This document shows positions 51,741 to 60,954 of a stretch of 64,000 bases of DNA, piece by piece (the stretch's first letter is position 1; every line of letters begins with the position of its first letter). The position numbers and the translations under genes are program-made. The DNA is from an uncultured Acetatifactor sp. (GTDB lineage: Bacteria > Bacillota > Clostridia > Lachnospirales > Lachnospiraceae), in assembly GCA_947624245.1 (NCBI GenBank), contig CANQJL010000007.1, forward strand, positions 1-64,000, given 5' to 3'. The notes below the pieces were generated by a model, which ran no database searches, was not told the DNA's origin, and worked only from the letters and a program-made list of their open reading frames with translations.

Positions 51741-52376
51741 GTGAAAAAGAGAATTTTGGCGTTGGTTTGTGCCGCTACAATGGTCATGGGCATGAGCCTT
51801 ACGGTATGCGCACAAGGAAGCGGCACTGCAGGAAAGACTGCACAAAATGCTGTGGCGCAGCAGAGCACTGAGATCGTCAGCATAGAGAACAACACAGGTC
51901 AGACACTGTCCGCTGCAACGATCGCAAGCTTTGCCGAGACTACCGGCATCGCTGCCGGCGTGCAGGGCGCTACGATCGAGGCCGTTCCTACCAATACGGC
52001 AAAGGCAATGATCGCCGAAGCGAACAATCAGGTCGGTGCAAATACCTTCATTGCGGCAGTAGTGGATCTGAAGGTTCCCGCCGGCACAGGCACGGCGACC
52101 TTTACACTGACCTGCCCTAACGTATGGGCGGGACAGAAAGTGACCATTCTCCATCTGAAATCCGATGGTACCTATGAGATGATCACTCCCAGCAATGTGG
52201 CAAATAATTCCGTAACCTTTACTATGACGTCTTATTCACCGATTGCAATTGTAATCGATACTGCAGCGTCGCCCAAGACCGGAGACGACGGCCTGGCAGC
52301 AGGCGCTATGATCGCCCTGATGGCCATGGCTGCGGCAATGGCAGGTGCGGTTGCTTACAGAAAAGTAAGAGCATAG
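51741..52376 (+). CDS. Secreted surface protein with SPKTGD sorting signal
   Basis: 211 residues from GTG 51741 (GGAGG 11 bases upstream; ATG 51720 and 51732 are too close to or before this site). A Sec signal peptide (LALVCAATMVMGMSLTVCA) leads to a small Ala/Thr-rich domain (about 25-172) with beta character (GTATFTLTCPNVWAGQKVTILHL, FTMTSYSPIAIVID). The C-terminus is a cell-wall sorting signal: SPKTGD (177-182), a hydrophobic stretch and RKVRA. It is the probable substrate of the sortase encoded just upstream. The function of the exposed domain is unknown. Confidence 0.85.
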   Translation: MKKRILALVCAATMVMGMSLTVCAQGSGTAGKTAQNAVAQQSTEIVSIENNTGQTLSAATIASFAETTGIAAGVQGATIEAVPTNTAKAMIAEANNQVGANTFIAAVVDLKVPAGTGTATFTLTCPNVWAGQKVTILHLKSDGTYEMITPSNVANNSVTFTMTSYSPIAIVIDTAASPKTGDDGLAAGAMIALMAMAAAMAGAVAYRKVRA

Positions 52377-52446
52377 TTCTTTGAAGTGAATTTCTTTCCT
52401 GGCGTGAGGCATTTTTTTCAAGAATTTTAGCAGAAGGTGTTTTGAA

Positions 52447-53511
52447 ATGAGTTGGAGCCTGAGGATCCGCAAAATCCTGACATGGATCATACTGACTGTT
52501 TCGGCCGTTATCTTTGTAGGTGCAATGGCTTTTCTGGCGCTGCAGATATCCGGCAGAAGGCGTCTGGAGCAGAAGACCTGCGGGACCGTGCCCTGTCTTT
52601 CCGGGACGGAGCCTGTGGAGGCCGGCGTGCTGTCGGAGGACTGGCAGGAGGGAGACGTACTGTATCAGGGCGTGCACTACCGCTACAACAGCGATATCCT
52701 GACCTTCCTTTTCTTCGGAATCGACCGCAGGGAGGAAGCAGGGGACGCAAAGACCGACGTCGGTCGTGCGGACGCTGTTTTTCTTCTGGTCCTGGATCCC
52801 CATACCAAGGAAATGTCTGTGATCGGTGTGGACAGGAACACCGTGGCGGACGTGGATGTATATGACCGTGACGGCACGTTCGTGGCAACGGAAAAGCTGC
52901 CGTTATGCCTTCAGTATACCTACGGCGACGGTCTGCATGTAAGCTGTGAGCGTTCCGAGGCAGCGGTCTCCGGACTTTTCTACGAGCTTCCCATCAACGG
53001 CTATGCGGCCGTCAATATGGGGGCGATTCCTATGATTAATGCCACTGTGGGCGGCGTCAAGGTCACCGCGCTGGAGGACCTTGCGGAAAGCGGAATCAGG
53101 AAAGGGGAGGAAGTGCTTCTTGACGACAGATCCTCCTATGCCTATCTGCATGACCGTGACGAACAGATGCCGGGGAGCGCACGCCTGCGGCTTCAGAGAC
53201 AGCTGCAGTACGTGACCGCCTATTGCGAGACGGCTCTTGCCTCCCTGAAAGAGAATCCCGCACTGCCCATCGAGCTTTTTCGGGTTCTCGAAAAATATAT
53301 GGTCACGGACATCTCTGTGGACGAGGTAAGCTATCTGGCCACGCAGGTGGCGGATTACACATTCAACGAGCAGATGATCTATCTGCCGGAGGGAGAGACG
53401 CTGCAGACGGAGGATTCCGTCAGGGATACTTCCGGCGAAGTCTTCTATCCGGACGAGACGTCCCTTTATGAGATGATGCTGAAGGTCTTTTATGAGGAAG
53501 TGAAAAAGTAG
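52447..53511 (+). CDS. LytR-CpsA-Psr (LCP) family phosphotransferase
   Basis: 354 residues. One N-terminal membrane helix (about 12-33), then the LCP domain: TFLFFGIDRREE, AVFLLVLDPHTKEMSVIGVDRNT with the pyrophosphate-binding arginine, and INGYAAVNMGAIPMINATVGGVKV. LCP enzymes attach lipid-linked polymers (capsule, teichoic acid) to peptidoglycan. Some conserved Arg/Asp positions late in the domain are changed (DRDEQMPGSARLRLQRQ is retained). It lies directly before the priming glycosyltransferase, fitting attachment of the polysaccharide made by this locus. Confidence 0.87.
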   Translation: MSWSLRIRKILTWIILTVSAVIFVGAMAFLALQISGRRRLEQKTCGTVPCLSGTEPVEAGVLSEDWQEGDVLYQGVHYRYNSDILTFLFFGIDRREEAGDAKTDVGRADAVFLLVLDPHTKEMSVIGVDRNTVADVDVYDRDGTFVATEKLPLCLQYTYGDGLHVSCERSEAAVSGLFYELPINGYAAVNMGAIPMINATVGGVKVTALEDLAESGIRKGEEVLLDDRSSYAYLHDRDEQMPGSARLRLQRQLQYVTAYCETALASLKENPALPIELFRVLEKYMVTDISVDEVSYLATQVADYTFNEQMIYLPEGETLQTEDSVRDTSGEVFYPDETSLYEMMLKVFYEEVKK

Positions 53512-53527
53512 GAACAGGTGAGCTGTT

Positions 53528-54982
53528 ATGTACAAAAAACGGCCGCAGGGGTGGTTAAAACATCTTGATTTCATCATGCTGGATCTTTTATGTCTGTGCG
53601 CGGCGTTCAGTCTTGCGTATGCCGTCAGACAGGGCGATTTCCGATTCCTGGAAAACGCCGCCTACCGCAGCCTTGGCCTGGTGGTCCTGCTGGGTGACAT
53701 CGGGGTCATAACGGCCTCCAATACTTTTAAAAATGTGCTGAAAAGAGACTTCTACCGGGAATTTTCCGTGACGGTGAAGCATGTCTGCATTTTGGAAGCG
53801 ATCGTGATCGTGTACCTGTTCGCAATCAGGGGGAGCGTCACCTATTCCAGGATCTTTGTGGGTCTGCTGGGAGTCTTCTATTTTCTGTTCAGCTGCCTTT
53901 CGAGAATGCTGTGGAAAAGGCGCCTGCGCAATACCATGGGCGCGGTGGGAAGGAATTCTCTCATGATCGTGACCTCAAAGGACAGCGTAAATGAGATCGC
54001 AAGGAACATTATAGATAAAAATTACGAAAAGTTCCGCTTGGCCGGACTCGCCGTCTTAGACAGCGATATGCGCGGCCGGACGGCGGCAGGGATTCCGGTC
54101 ATCGCCGGACGAGAGGACGTAGTGGAATGTGTCTGCCGCAGCTGGATCGATGAGATCCTGATCTGTCTTCCTGAGAATGAGATAGAGGGGATTCGGGAAC
54201 TGACCGAAAAGTTCATGGAGATGGGCGTGGCGGTCCATACGGTCCTTTATCAGGCATTGGAGAATAAGGGTCAGAAGCAGTTCGTGGAACGGATCTTTAA
54301 TTATACGGTGCTGACCAACAGCATCAATTACGCCACCCAGACCCAGCAGATGATCAAGCGGGGGCTGGATATTGCAGGGGGCCTTGTGGGAAGTCTGATC
54401 ACCTGTGTGCTGTTTTTGTTCCTGGCGCCCGTAATCTATATCCTTTCGCCGGGACCTATCTTTTTTAAACAGGAGAGGGTAGGGAAAGGCGGGAAGCGTT
54501 TCCGGATGTATAAGTTCCGCAGCATGTATCCGGATGCAGAGGAACGCAAAAAAGAGCTGATGGAGAAGAACCGCGTGCGGAGCGGATTGATGTTCAAGGT
54601 GGAGGAGGACCCCAGAATCATCGGCAGCAGGGTGCTGCCGGACGGTACGGTCAAGAAAGGATTCGGGAATTTTATTCGGGATTACAGCCTGGACGAGTTT
54701 CCCCAGTTCTTCAATGTGCTCAAGGGGGATATGAGCCTTGTGGGGACCAGGCCGCCCACTGTGGACGAATGGGAGCGCTATGATCTCCATCACAGGGCGA
54801 GACTGGCGATTCGGCCGGGCATCACCGGCTTGTGGCAGATCAGCGGCAGAAGCAACATCACCGATTTTGAAGAAGTGGTGAAGCTGGATACACAATACAT
54901 CACGAAATGGAGCATGGGACTGGACTTAAGGATCCTGTGGAAGACGGTTGGCGTGGTGTTGAAAAGACGGGGGTCGAGGTGA
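53528..54982 (+). CDS. Polyprenyl glycosylphosphotransferase (priming sugar transferase)
   Basis: 484 residues. Four or five N-terminal membrane helices (about 13-130) and a CoA-binding-like domain (about 140-265) lead to the catalytic domain. This begins with QQMIKRGLDIAGGLVGSLIT and includes GPIFFKQERVGKGGKRFRMYKFRSM, LDEFPQFFNVLKGDMSLVGTRP and RPGITGLWQISGRS. It moves a sugar phosphate from a UDP-sugar to undecaprenyl phosphate, the first step of repeat-unit assembly (WbaP/CpsE type). It lies 16 bases after the LCP gene. Confidence 0.93.
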   Translation: MYKKRPQGWLKHLDFIMLDLLCLCAAFSLAYAVRQGDFRFLENAAYRSLGLVVLLGDIGVITASNTFKNVLKRDFYREFSVTVKHVCILEAIVIVYLFAIRGSVTYSRIFVGLLGVFYFLFSCLSRMLWKRRLRNTMGAVGRNSLMIVTSKDSVNEIARNIIDKNYEKFRLAGLAVLDSDMRGRTAAGIPVIAGREDVVECVCRSWIDEILICLPENEIEGIRELTEKFMEMGVAVHTVLYQALENKGQKQFVERIFNYTVLTNSINYATQTQQMIKRGLDIAGGLVGSLITCVLFLFLAPVIYILSPGPIFFKQERVGKGGKRFRMYKFRSMYPDAEERKKELMEKNRVRSGLMFKVEEDPRIIGSRVLPDGTVKKGFGNFIRDYSLDEFPQFFNVLKGDMSLVGTRPPTVDEWERYDLHHRARLAIRPGITGLWQISGRSNITDFEEVVKLDTQYITKWSMGLDLRILWKTVGVVLKRRGSR

Positions 54983-55021
54983 GAGGGGAAATCAAAGCGG
55001 ATATTGTCCGGAAAGAGGAAA

Positions 55022-56224
55022 ATGATGAGATATAACAGCTCACAATATGAGGAAAGCATCGATATTGCAGCGCTTGCAGCCGGTATCCTGCGCAAGAGAT
55101 GGAGGCTGATTCTTGCCTGTGCGGCGGGCGCCCTGCTGCTGGGACTGTATAAGGGAGTGCTGCACCCGGGCAGCGCAGGAGATGCGGCACAGATCTCGCA
55201 GCTTCAGGAGGAGATTTCCAAGAACAATGAGACGCTTGCCAAGAATGAGAGCGACATTACGGCTCATGGATTTACGATTGCGGCGGATCAGGAAAAGATC
55301 GCAGCCAACGACGAGCTGATCGCGACGCAGCAGGAGCTGCGCACGGCACAGCAGGAGAAGCTGGAAGCGCTGCGGGCCGATCGTGACAGGAACCAGGCGG
55401 TACTGAACGACGCCAATGCAACGCCGGAGCAGACAGAGGACGCCAACAATCGGCTGCTTACCTTGGCGAACGATATCGTGAATGCCGAGAATCAGCTCAA
55501 TACGATCGTGACCCAGATCACCAACGCCCAGAAGGATACCGCCAATCTGCAGGCGGAGATCGACAAGCTGAGAGCCACTGACAGCACGCTGGAGGAGGCC
55601 AATGCGGGGCTTCAGGAAGAGATCGGAGCGCAGAACGCCCAACTGGCAGAGCTGCAAGGCAGCGGCGGCACGGGACAGACCGTTAAATACGCCGTGCTTG
55701 GCGGCATATTGGGAATCCTGTTCGTCTGCGGCATCGGTCTGCTGCAGTTTCTCTTCAGCAAGAAGCTGCGCTGCTCCGAGGAGTTGCGGGAGAAGTACGA
55801 CCTGCCCGTCTTGGGGGAATTCTGCTCCGCCGCGGCGCAGAAGCACGGAAGATTTGATAAGATGCTGGATCGCCTCTCCGGCGACGTACAGACGCTCCCC
55901 GACAAGAACAATGTGTACGATCTCATTGCCGCCGGGATTCAGGCGGCAGGGCAGCCGCTGCCCATGCGGCTGGCCGTGACGGGCACCGTGGACGAGAAGG
56001 TCCTGCGGGAGGTGAGCGGCTGGCTCTGTAAATTCCTGCCGGAGGAATATGAGGTCCTCATGGCCTCCAATCCCGTCTACAACGCAGGGTTCCTTGCGGA
56101 AATCAGGCAGTATACGGTGCTGCTGGTGGAGATGAAGCAGATTTCCGATAAAAGGGAGATCGACAAGCTGGCCGACGTACTGTGCCGCAATGAGGTCAAT
56201 GTGATCGGCGCCGTGGTACTGTGA
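55022..56224 (+). CDS. Wzz-like chain-length protein fused to a degenerate BY-kinase-like domain
   Basis: 400 residues. TM1 (about 27-45) and TM2 (about 221-243, VLGGILGILFVCGIGLL) flank a long extracytoplasmic coiled coil (50-215, rich in Gln, Asn, Glu), as in polysaccharide co-polymerases. The cytoplasmic part (250-400) ends like bacterial tyrosine kinases of the CpsD/Wzc class (QYTVLLVEMKQISDKREIDKL and VNVIGAVVL), but where Walker A should be it reads LAVTGTVDEKVLRE, with no GxGKS/T. It would therefore lack kinase activity. No separate kinase gene is seen. ATG 55022 or 55025 is used. Confidence 0.7.
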   Translation: MMRYNSSQYEESIDIAALAAGILRKRWRLILACAAGALLLGLYKGVLHPGSAGDAAQISQLQEEISKNNETLAKNESDITAHGFTIAADQEKIAANDELIATQQELRTAQQEKLEALRADRDRNQAVLNDANATPEQTEDANNRLLTLANDIVNAENQLNTIVTQITNAQKDTANLQAEIDKLRATDSTLEEANAGLQEEIGAQNAQLAELQGSGGTGQTVKYAVLGGILGILFVCGIGLLQFLFSKKLRCSEELREKYDLPVLGEFCSAAAQKHGRFDKMLDRLSGDVQTLPDKNNVYDLIAAGIQAAGQPLPMRLAVTGTVDEKVLREVSGWLCKFLPEEYEVLMASNPVYNAGFLAEIRQYTVLLVEMKQISDKREIDKLADVLCRNEVNVIGAVVL

Positions 56225-56263
56225 CGGAGTGAAGCGGTATCGTGAATGGAAAGGAACTAATAT

Positions 56264-57637
56264 ATGAACATTAGTTTTTTTGGTCTCGGATATGTGGGGT
56301 GTGTTGGAGCGGCATGTTGTGCCAGACTTGGGCATCATGTAATAGGAACGGATGTTTCGAAGAACAAAGTGAGTCTTATAAATCAAGGGCGCCCGACTAT
56401 TATCGAGGCCGAGATAGAGGAACTGATAAAAGAAGCTCATGATAATGGCAGACTGGAAGCCACTATGGACTTTCGTTATGCGGTGATGCACTCGGAGATT
56501 TCATTTATCGTCGTCGGAACGCCGAGCAGTAAGGAAGGGCATCTTAATCTGGATTATGTATATGCTGTAGCGCGACAGATAGGGGAGGCACTCCGAGAGA
56601 AGAAAGAATTTCACATTATCGCTATCAGAAGTACTGTCTTGCCCGGCACGAACCAGACAGTGGGAAAAATGATTGAAGAAGCATCAGGAAAAAAGAGAAA
56701 TCAGGACTTTACAGTCGTGTCTAATCCGGAATTTCTTCGCGAGGGCACGGCAGTTCATGATTATATGAATCCGCCTTTTACGCTAATCGGAACTGACAGT
56801 GAATTGGCGGAAAGCAGCTTCAGGGAATTATATAAAGATATTCCGGGCGAGTTCATATCTACTGATATTGAAGTCGCCGAAATTATGAAGTATGTCAATA
56901 ACACATATCACGGACTGAAAATCGTATTTGCAAATGAAGTGGGAAATATTTGCAAGGCGTTAAATATTGACAGTCATAAGGTCATGGAGATTTTTTGCAA
57001 AGACAGGCAGTTAAATATCTCGCCATACTATTTTAAGCCGGGCTTTGCATATGGCGGATCCTGTCTGCCGAAGGATTCCAGAGCGCTGCGCACGCTGGCA
57101 CACGATTTGTATATTGATGTACCGGTGATAGATGCGATTCACCCATCCAACGAAATCCAGAAAAAGAATGCCGTTGAGATTATTGAGAGCAAGGGAAAGC
57201 GAAAAATCGGAATTCTCGGCTTAAGCTTCAAAGCAGGGACGGACGATCTGCGATGCAGTCCAATTGTAGATGTGGCGGAAGTATTATTGGGCAAGGGTTA
57301 CGAGATTAGTATCTATGACAGAAATGTCAAAGTATCTCAGCTCACAGGGACGAATGCGGATTTCATTGCTGCAAAGCTGCCGCATCTGCATGAGATGATT
57401 TCAGATGATTTGGATGCGGTCTGCAGGGAAAGTGATGTATTGGTCATTGCAAATAAGGAAAGAGAGTTTGATGAACTTCCCCAAAGGCATCCGCACAAGA
57501 TAATTGTGGACTTAGTCCGTCAATTCACAGAGCTTGATTATGACGGAAACTATGAAGGCATAAGCTGGGCGAATATTAATATCAACTCTGCACAAAACGA
57601 CCTGCCGGTAAAAGATATGGAAAAAATAGAATTCTAG
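56264..57637 (+). CDS. AlgD-like nucleotide-sugar 6-dehydrogenase
   Basis: 457 residues. NAD-binding FFGLGYVGCVGAACCARLGH at the N-terminus, FIVVGTPSS, RSTVLPGT, NPEFLREGTAVHDY, and the catalytic Cys267 in FAYGGSCLPKDSRAL, then GLSFKAGTDDLRCSPIVDVAE. The whole pattern (including SPYYFKPGFAYGG and YDRNVKVSQLTGTN) follows GDP-mannose 6-dehydrogenase AlgD more closely than UDP-glucose dehydrogenase. It would make a nucleotide uronic acid for the polysaccharide. Base composition falls at this gene, suggesting the cargo part of the locus starts here. Confidence 0.85.
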   Translation: MNISFFGLGYVGCVGAACCARLGHHVIGTDVSKNKVSLINQGRPTIIEAEIEELIKEAHDNGRLEATMDFRYAVMHSEISFIVVGTPSSKEGHLNLDYVYAVARQIGEALREKKEFHIIAIRSTVLPGTNQTVGKMIEEASGKKRNQDFTVVSNPEFLREGTAVHDYMNPPFTLIGTDSELAESSFRELYKDIPGEFISTDIEVAEIMKYVNNTYHGLKIVFANEVGNICKALNIDSHKVMEIFCKDRQLNISPYYFKPGFAYGGSCLPKDSRALRTLAHDLYIDVPVIDAIHPSNEIQKKNAVEIIESKGKRKIGILGLSFKAGTDDLRCSPIVDVAEVLLGKGYEISIYDRNVKVSQLTGTNADFIAAKLPHLHEMISDDLDAVCRESDVLVIANKEREFDELPQRHPHKIIVDLVRQFTELDYDGNYEGISWANININSAQNDLPVKDMEKIEF

Positions 57638-57677
57638 GGACATGTAAAATAAAGCAGTTACGCGGAGGGCAGCGGTC

Positions 57678-59576
57678 ATGGCTGATATTCAGTGGCTCGT
57701 AAATCGCTTACGGGCGATGGACATATCTGAAATTATCTGGCGTCTTTCGCAGAGAGTCATTCGCGGGAAAGAAAAAAGACAGTTTAAATTACACAAAACA
57801 TCTGTGACAGAATTTTTATTCAATAAAAAATTGAATTATCTTGTGATAGATTCGCGGAAGTTACAGCTAAACCTGAAAAATCAAGGATTCAGGTTGACAA
57901 CAGATGTCCCTCTTTTGGGTGAATATGATTACAAAACATACAAGAAACAGTGGCATTTGGGTTTTCAGACAGAGAATACATGGCCATTGGTATTCAGTCC
58001 CTCGCTTAAATATAAGCAGCGCGATGATATAGGTGACGCGCGGACAAACTGGGAGCTTAACAGGCATTTTCAGTTTGCACTGTTGGCAAAAAATTATGCG
58101 GCGAGTCGAGATGTAAAATATCTGAATGAGTTTACTGAGCTGTTTGAAGACTGGAATGAAAAGAACCCATTTTTATGGGGAATATCGTGGACAAGCGTAA
58201 TGGAAATCGCCATTCGATGCAGCAATTGGTGTTATTCCTATTGCTTCTTAAAATCGACAGATGCGCCAAAGGAGTTGCTTGATAAACTTCAAACCGGCAT
58301 TCTGAATATGACCGACTACATCACAAAGCATTATTCGCGGTATTCATCCGCGAATAATCATCTGATTGTTGAGGCTTACGCAATCGGACAAACCGGAATC
58401 CTGTGTGATCATCAGCCGTGGATTAAGCTGGCTGTTGATATTCTGATAAGAGAACTGCCGTTGCAGAACTATTCTGACGGAGTTAATAAGGAGTTGTCTT
58501 TACATTACCAGTCTTTTTATATGGAAGCCATGGGGCTGATGATGCGGCTGCTTGTCAAAAACGGGTACAGCGTTCCTGATACGTGGACCCCAATGCTTGA
58601 AAAGATGTGCACATATGTTGCAGACTGCATGGGGGATCATGGTGAGGCGGTCGTCTTCGGAGATGACGATAAAGGAAAAATTCTGGATCTGCAGGGAGGA
58701 ATAGAAAATCACTATCAATATATACTTGGATTGCTTAGCGTTATGCTTGACAGGCAGTATACCGACTTAAGCAAGTTGAACTGCGAGAATCTTACCTGGC
58801 TTTTTAGCGAAGAAGAGTTGAGTGCGGCACGAAAGAAGCCATTGTATCGACCTCCGCTTTCTGCCTGCTATAAAGAGGGAGGGAATACGATTCTTCGCAG
58901 CAAAGACAGAAGAATTCTGATAGGAGTCGATCATGCTGCGCTCGGGTTTGGGAGTATCGCTGCTCACGGCCATGCTGACGCTTTGAGCTTTCAGATGTTT
59001 GTCGATGGGGAGCCGATATTTGTTGACCCTGGGACCTACATATACCACTGTGATCTTAATGCAAGAAACGCTTTCCGAAAGACTGTGAACCATAATACGG
59101 TCACGGTCGAAGGAAAAGACCAATCTGAAATGCTGGGGGCTTTTTTGTGGGGGAAGCGTGCGGAGTGCAAGCTTATAGATTTTAAAAATACATCGAATAA
59201 AACAATTCTTGTGGCAAAGCAGGACGGATATCGGCCTATTATCCACAGAAGGATGTTTGAGTTTGACGGAAACAGAAAACTGCGCATTACAGACAGATTA
59301 TCGGCGGCCTGTAATTATTCATTGACGTTTATGCTTTCGCCGAACACAACAGCGCAGATTGAAAATAATACGGTTTTGATTTCAGCGGGAGTGTGCTCCT
59401 GCAAAATGGAATTTGAAAATAAAGTAGATTTTGAAATATCCACGCGAGACGCCGCTTTTTCAGAGCAATACGGAGTGCAAAATAGCACAACTGCAGTAAG
59501 CGTCAGATCTCAGGGCATAGGAATGATATCGAAAATAACTGTTTGGGAGAACCCTCATGAATATAGCTGCGATTAA
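57678..59576 (+). CDS. Heparinase II/III-like (alginate-lyase-superfamily) protein
   Basis: 632 residues without a signal peptide. An N-terminal alpha/alpha toroid (about 100-370, with SANNHLIVEAYAIGQTGI and LSLHYQSFYMEAMGL) is followed by a beta-sandwich with the family block AAHGHADALSFQMFVDGEPIF, VDPGTYIYH and TVNHNTVTVEGKDQSE. Conserved His and Tyr residues of polysaccharide lyases are kept. In surface-polymer loci such proteins act as lyases or epimerases on uronic-acid polymers, which fits the AlgD-like gene upstream. Its last 20 bases overlap the next gene. Confidence 0.85.
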   Translation: MADIQWLVNRLRAMDISEIIWRLSQRVIRGKEKRQFKLHKTSVTEFLFNKKLNYLVIDSRKLQLNLKNQGFRLTTDVPLLGEYDYKTYKKQWHLGFQTENTWPLVFSPSLKYKQRDDIGDARTNWELNRHFQFALLAKNYAASRDVKYLNEFTELFEDWNEKNPFLWGISWTSVMEIAIRCSNWCYSYCFLKSTDAPKELLDKLQTGILNMTDYITKHYSRYSSANNHLIVEAYAIGQTGILCDHQPWIKLAVDILIRELPLQNYSDGVNKELSLHYQSFYMEAMGLMMRLLVKNGYSVPDTWTPMLEKMCTYVADCMGDHGEAVVFGDDDKGKILDLQGGIENHYQYILGLLSVMLDRQYTDLSKLNCENLTWLFSEEELSAARKKPLYRPPLSACYKEGGNTILRSKDRRILIGVDHAALGFGSIAAHGHADALSFQMFVDGEPIFVDPGTYIYHCDLNARNAFRKTVNHNTVTVEGKDQSEMLGAFLWGKRAECKLIDFKNTSNKTILVAKQDGYRPIIHRRMFEFDGNRKLRITDRLSAACNYSLTFMLSPNTTAQIENNTVLISAGVCSCKMEFENKVDFEISTRDAAFSEQYGVQNSTTAVSVRSQGIGMISKITVWENPHEYSCD

Positions 59577-60954
59577 AAAGCTAAATGAAAATATGCCTTA
59601 TTGGATGAAAAGGCCGTTTGCCCATATAATCCGCAATCGACTGATTGAAAATAAGGTTTTTCTAAAACAGTATGAGCTGCTTGAGCAGGCAGATGGCATG
59701 ACTGAGCAGGAAAAAATCAAATTGCAACTGGATAATTTGAAGAATGTTCTTGTTCATGCGTATCAACACACGGTTTATTACAGGGAAATAATGGACAGCA
59801 TCGGCTTCAACCCTGAATCGGTAACCGCTCCTGAAGATTTAAAAAAGCTGCCGGTACTGACAAAAGAATTGCTTAAAGAAAATTACGAGAAGCTTTTAGC
59901 GGACGATATAGATAATTTTTATGATGTGAGAACCGGCGGAACAACGGGGGAACCTATCCACGTTCTTATGGAAAGAGATGCAATATATCGTGAGTGGGCG
60001 TTTACATATCACTATTGGAGCAAATTTGGGTATGATTATCGGACAAGCAAATTAGCCACTTTACGTGGGGTTGATCTGCATGGAAGGCTTTATGAAATCA
60101 ATCCCTTGTATCAGGAAATAAGGCTGAATGTTTTCAAGCTTAACAGGGACAACATAAAAGAATATATTCAGAGAATAGACGGATATGGAGCGGATTTTGT
60201 CTATGGCTATCCCTCGGCGGTTTATAATCTTTGCCGCTTGGCTCAAGAAGTTGGCATAAAGCTTGAGCATAGGTTCAAGGCGGCGCTACTGATTTCGGAA
60301 AATCTGTATAATTTTCAGGAAGCGGAGATTCGCAGTGTTCTGGCGTGCCCTATCGCAATTTTTTACGGACACTCAGAAAGAGCCGTTTTTGCCGAAAGGT
60401 ACAATAAAGGGTATGTCTTTCAGTCGCTGTACGGGGTTACGGAAATAAACGATGCGGGCAATCCTGTCGTAACGGGATTTGTCAATGGAAAAATTCCGTT
60501 AATTCGTTATCTGGTAGATGATTATATTGAACCGGTCAACGGCAGAGAAATGAACATTATCGGGCATAGGGGGACAGACATCTTAATCGGCAGAAATGGT
60601 GAGCAGATATCTGCCGCTGCCATTAATTTTCATGATGATACTTTTGCGGAAATTAAAAGCTTTCAGTTCGTTCAGGATACTCCAGGGAAGTGCATTTTAT
60701 ATGTGGTACCGGCTGCAGGCAGATTATCAGATAAGGATTATAGACGCATTACAGACAGAGTATCGGGAAAACTGCAGAATGCATTGCTGTGTAAGGTAGA
60801 ACAGAGCAATGATATTGTTTTGACAGAGCGGGGAAAATACAAGATGGTGATACAAAACTGTAAAGAAGGCCCTAAGATCTTTTCGGGGGGGGTAAAACAT
60901 AGCGGCAAGACAATCGCAGGCTGCACATTCTGTGAAAGGGAGGTGGCAGCTTGA
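59557..60954 (+). CDS. CapK-like adenylate-forming family protein, first copy
   Basis: 465 residues. It belongs to the phenylacetate-CoA-ligase-like CapK group found in polysaccharide loci: the P-loop-like YDVRTGGTTGEPIHVLMER, VYGYPSAVYNLCRLAQ, FYGHSERAVFAERYN and LIRYLVDDYIEP. These may add acyl or amino-acid groups to sugars. The last 28 residues (after IQNCKEG) go beyond the end of the sister protein and are read through a run of eight G (60885-60892). It overlaps both neighbours. Confidence 0.8.
   Translation: MNIAAIKKLNENMPYWMKRPFAHIIRNRLIENKVFLKQYELLEQADGMTEQEKIKLQLDNLKNVLVHAYQHTVYYREIMDSIGFNPESVTAPEDLKKLPVLTKELLKENYEKLLADDIDNFYDVRTGGTTGEPIHVLMERDAIYREWAFTYHYWSKFGYDYRTSKLATLRGVDLHGRLYEINPLYQEIRLNVFKLNRDNIKEYIQRIDGYGADFVYGYPSAVYNLCRLAQEVGIKLEHRFKAALLISENLYNFQEAEIRSVLACPIAIFYGHSERAVFAERYNKGYVFQSLYGVTEINDAGNPVVTGFVNGKIPLIRYLVDDYIEPVNGREMNIIGHRGTDILIGRNGEQISAAAINFHDDTFAEIKSFQFVQDTPGKCILYVVPAAGRLSDKDYRRITDRVSGKLQNALLCKVEQSNDIVLTERGKYKMVIQNCKEGPKIFSGGVKHSGKTIAGCTFCEREVAA

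Noticed and set aside
60862..60900. Third copy of the G-tract promoter at 60.89 kb
   Set aside because: After the G8 run the sequence is TAAAAC and no -35-like hexamer lies 16-18 bases upstream; the run is inside a coding region.
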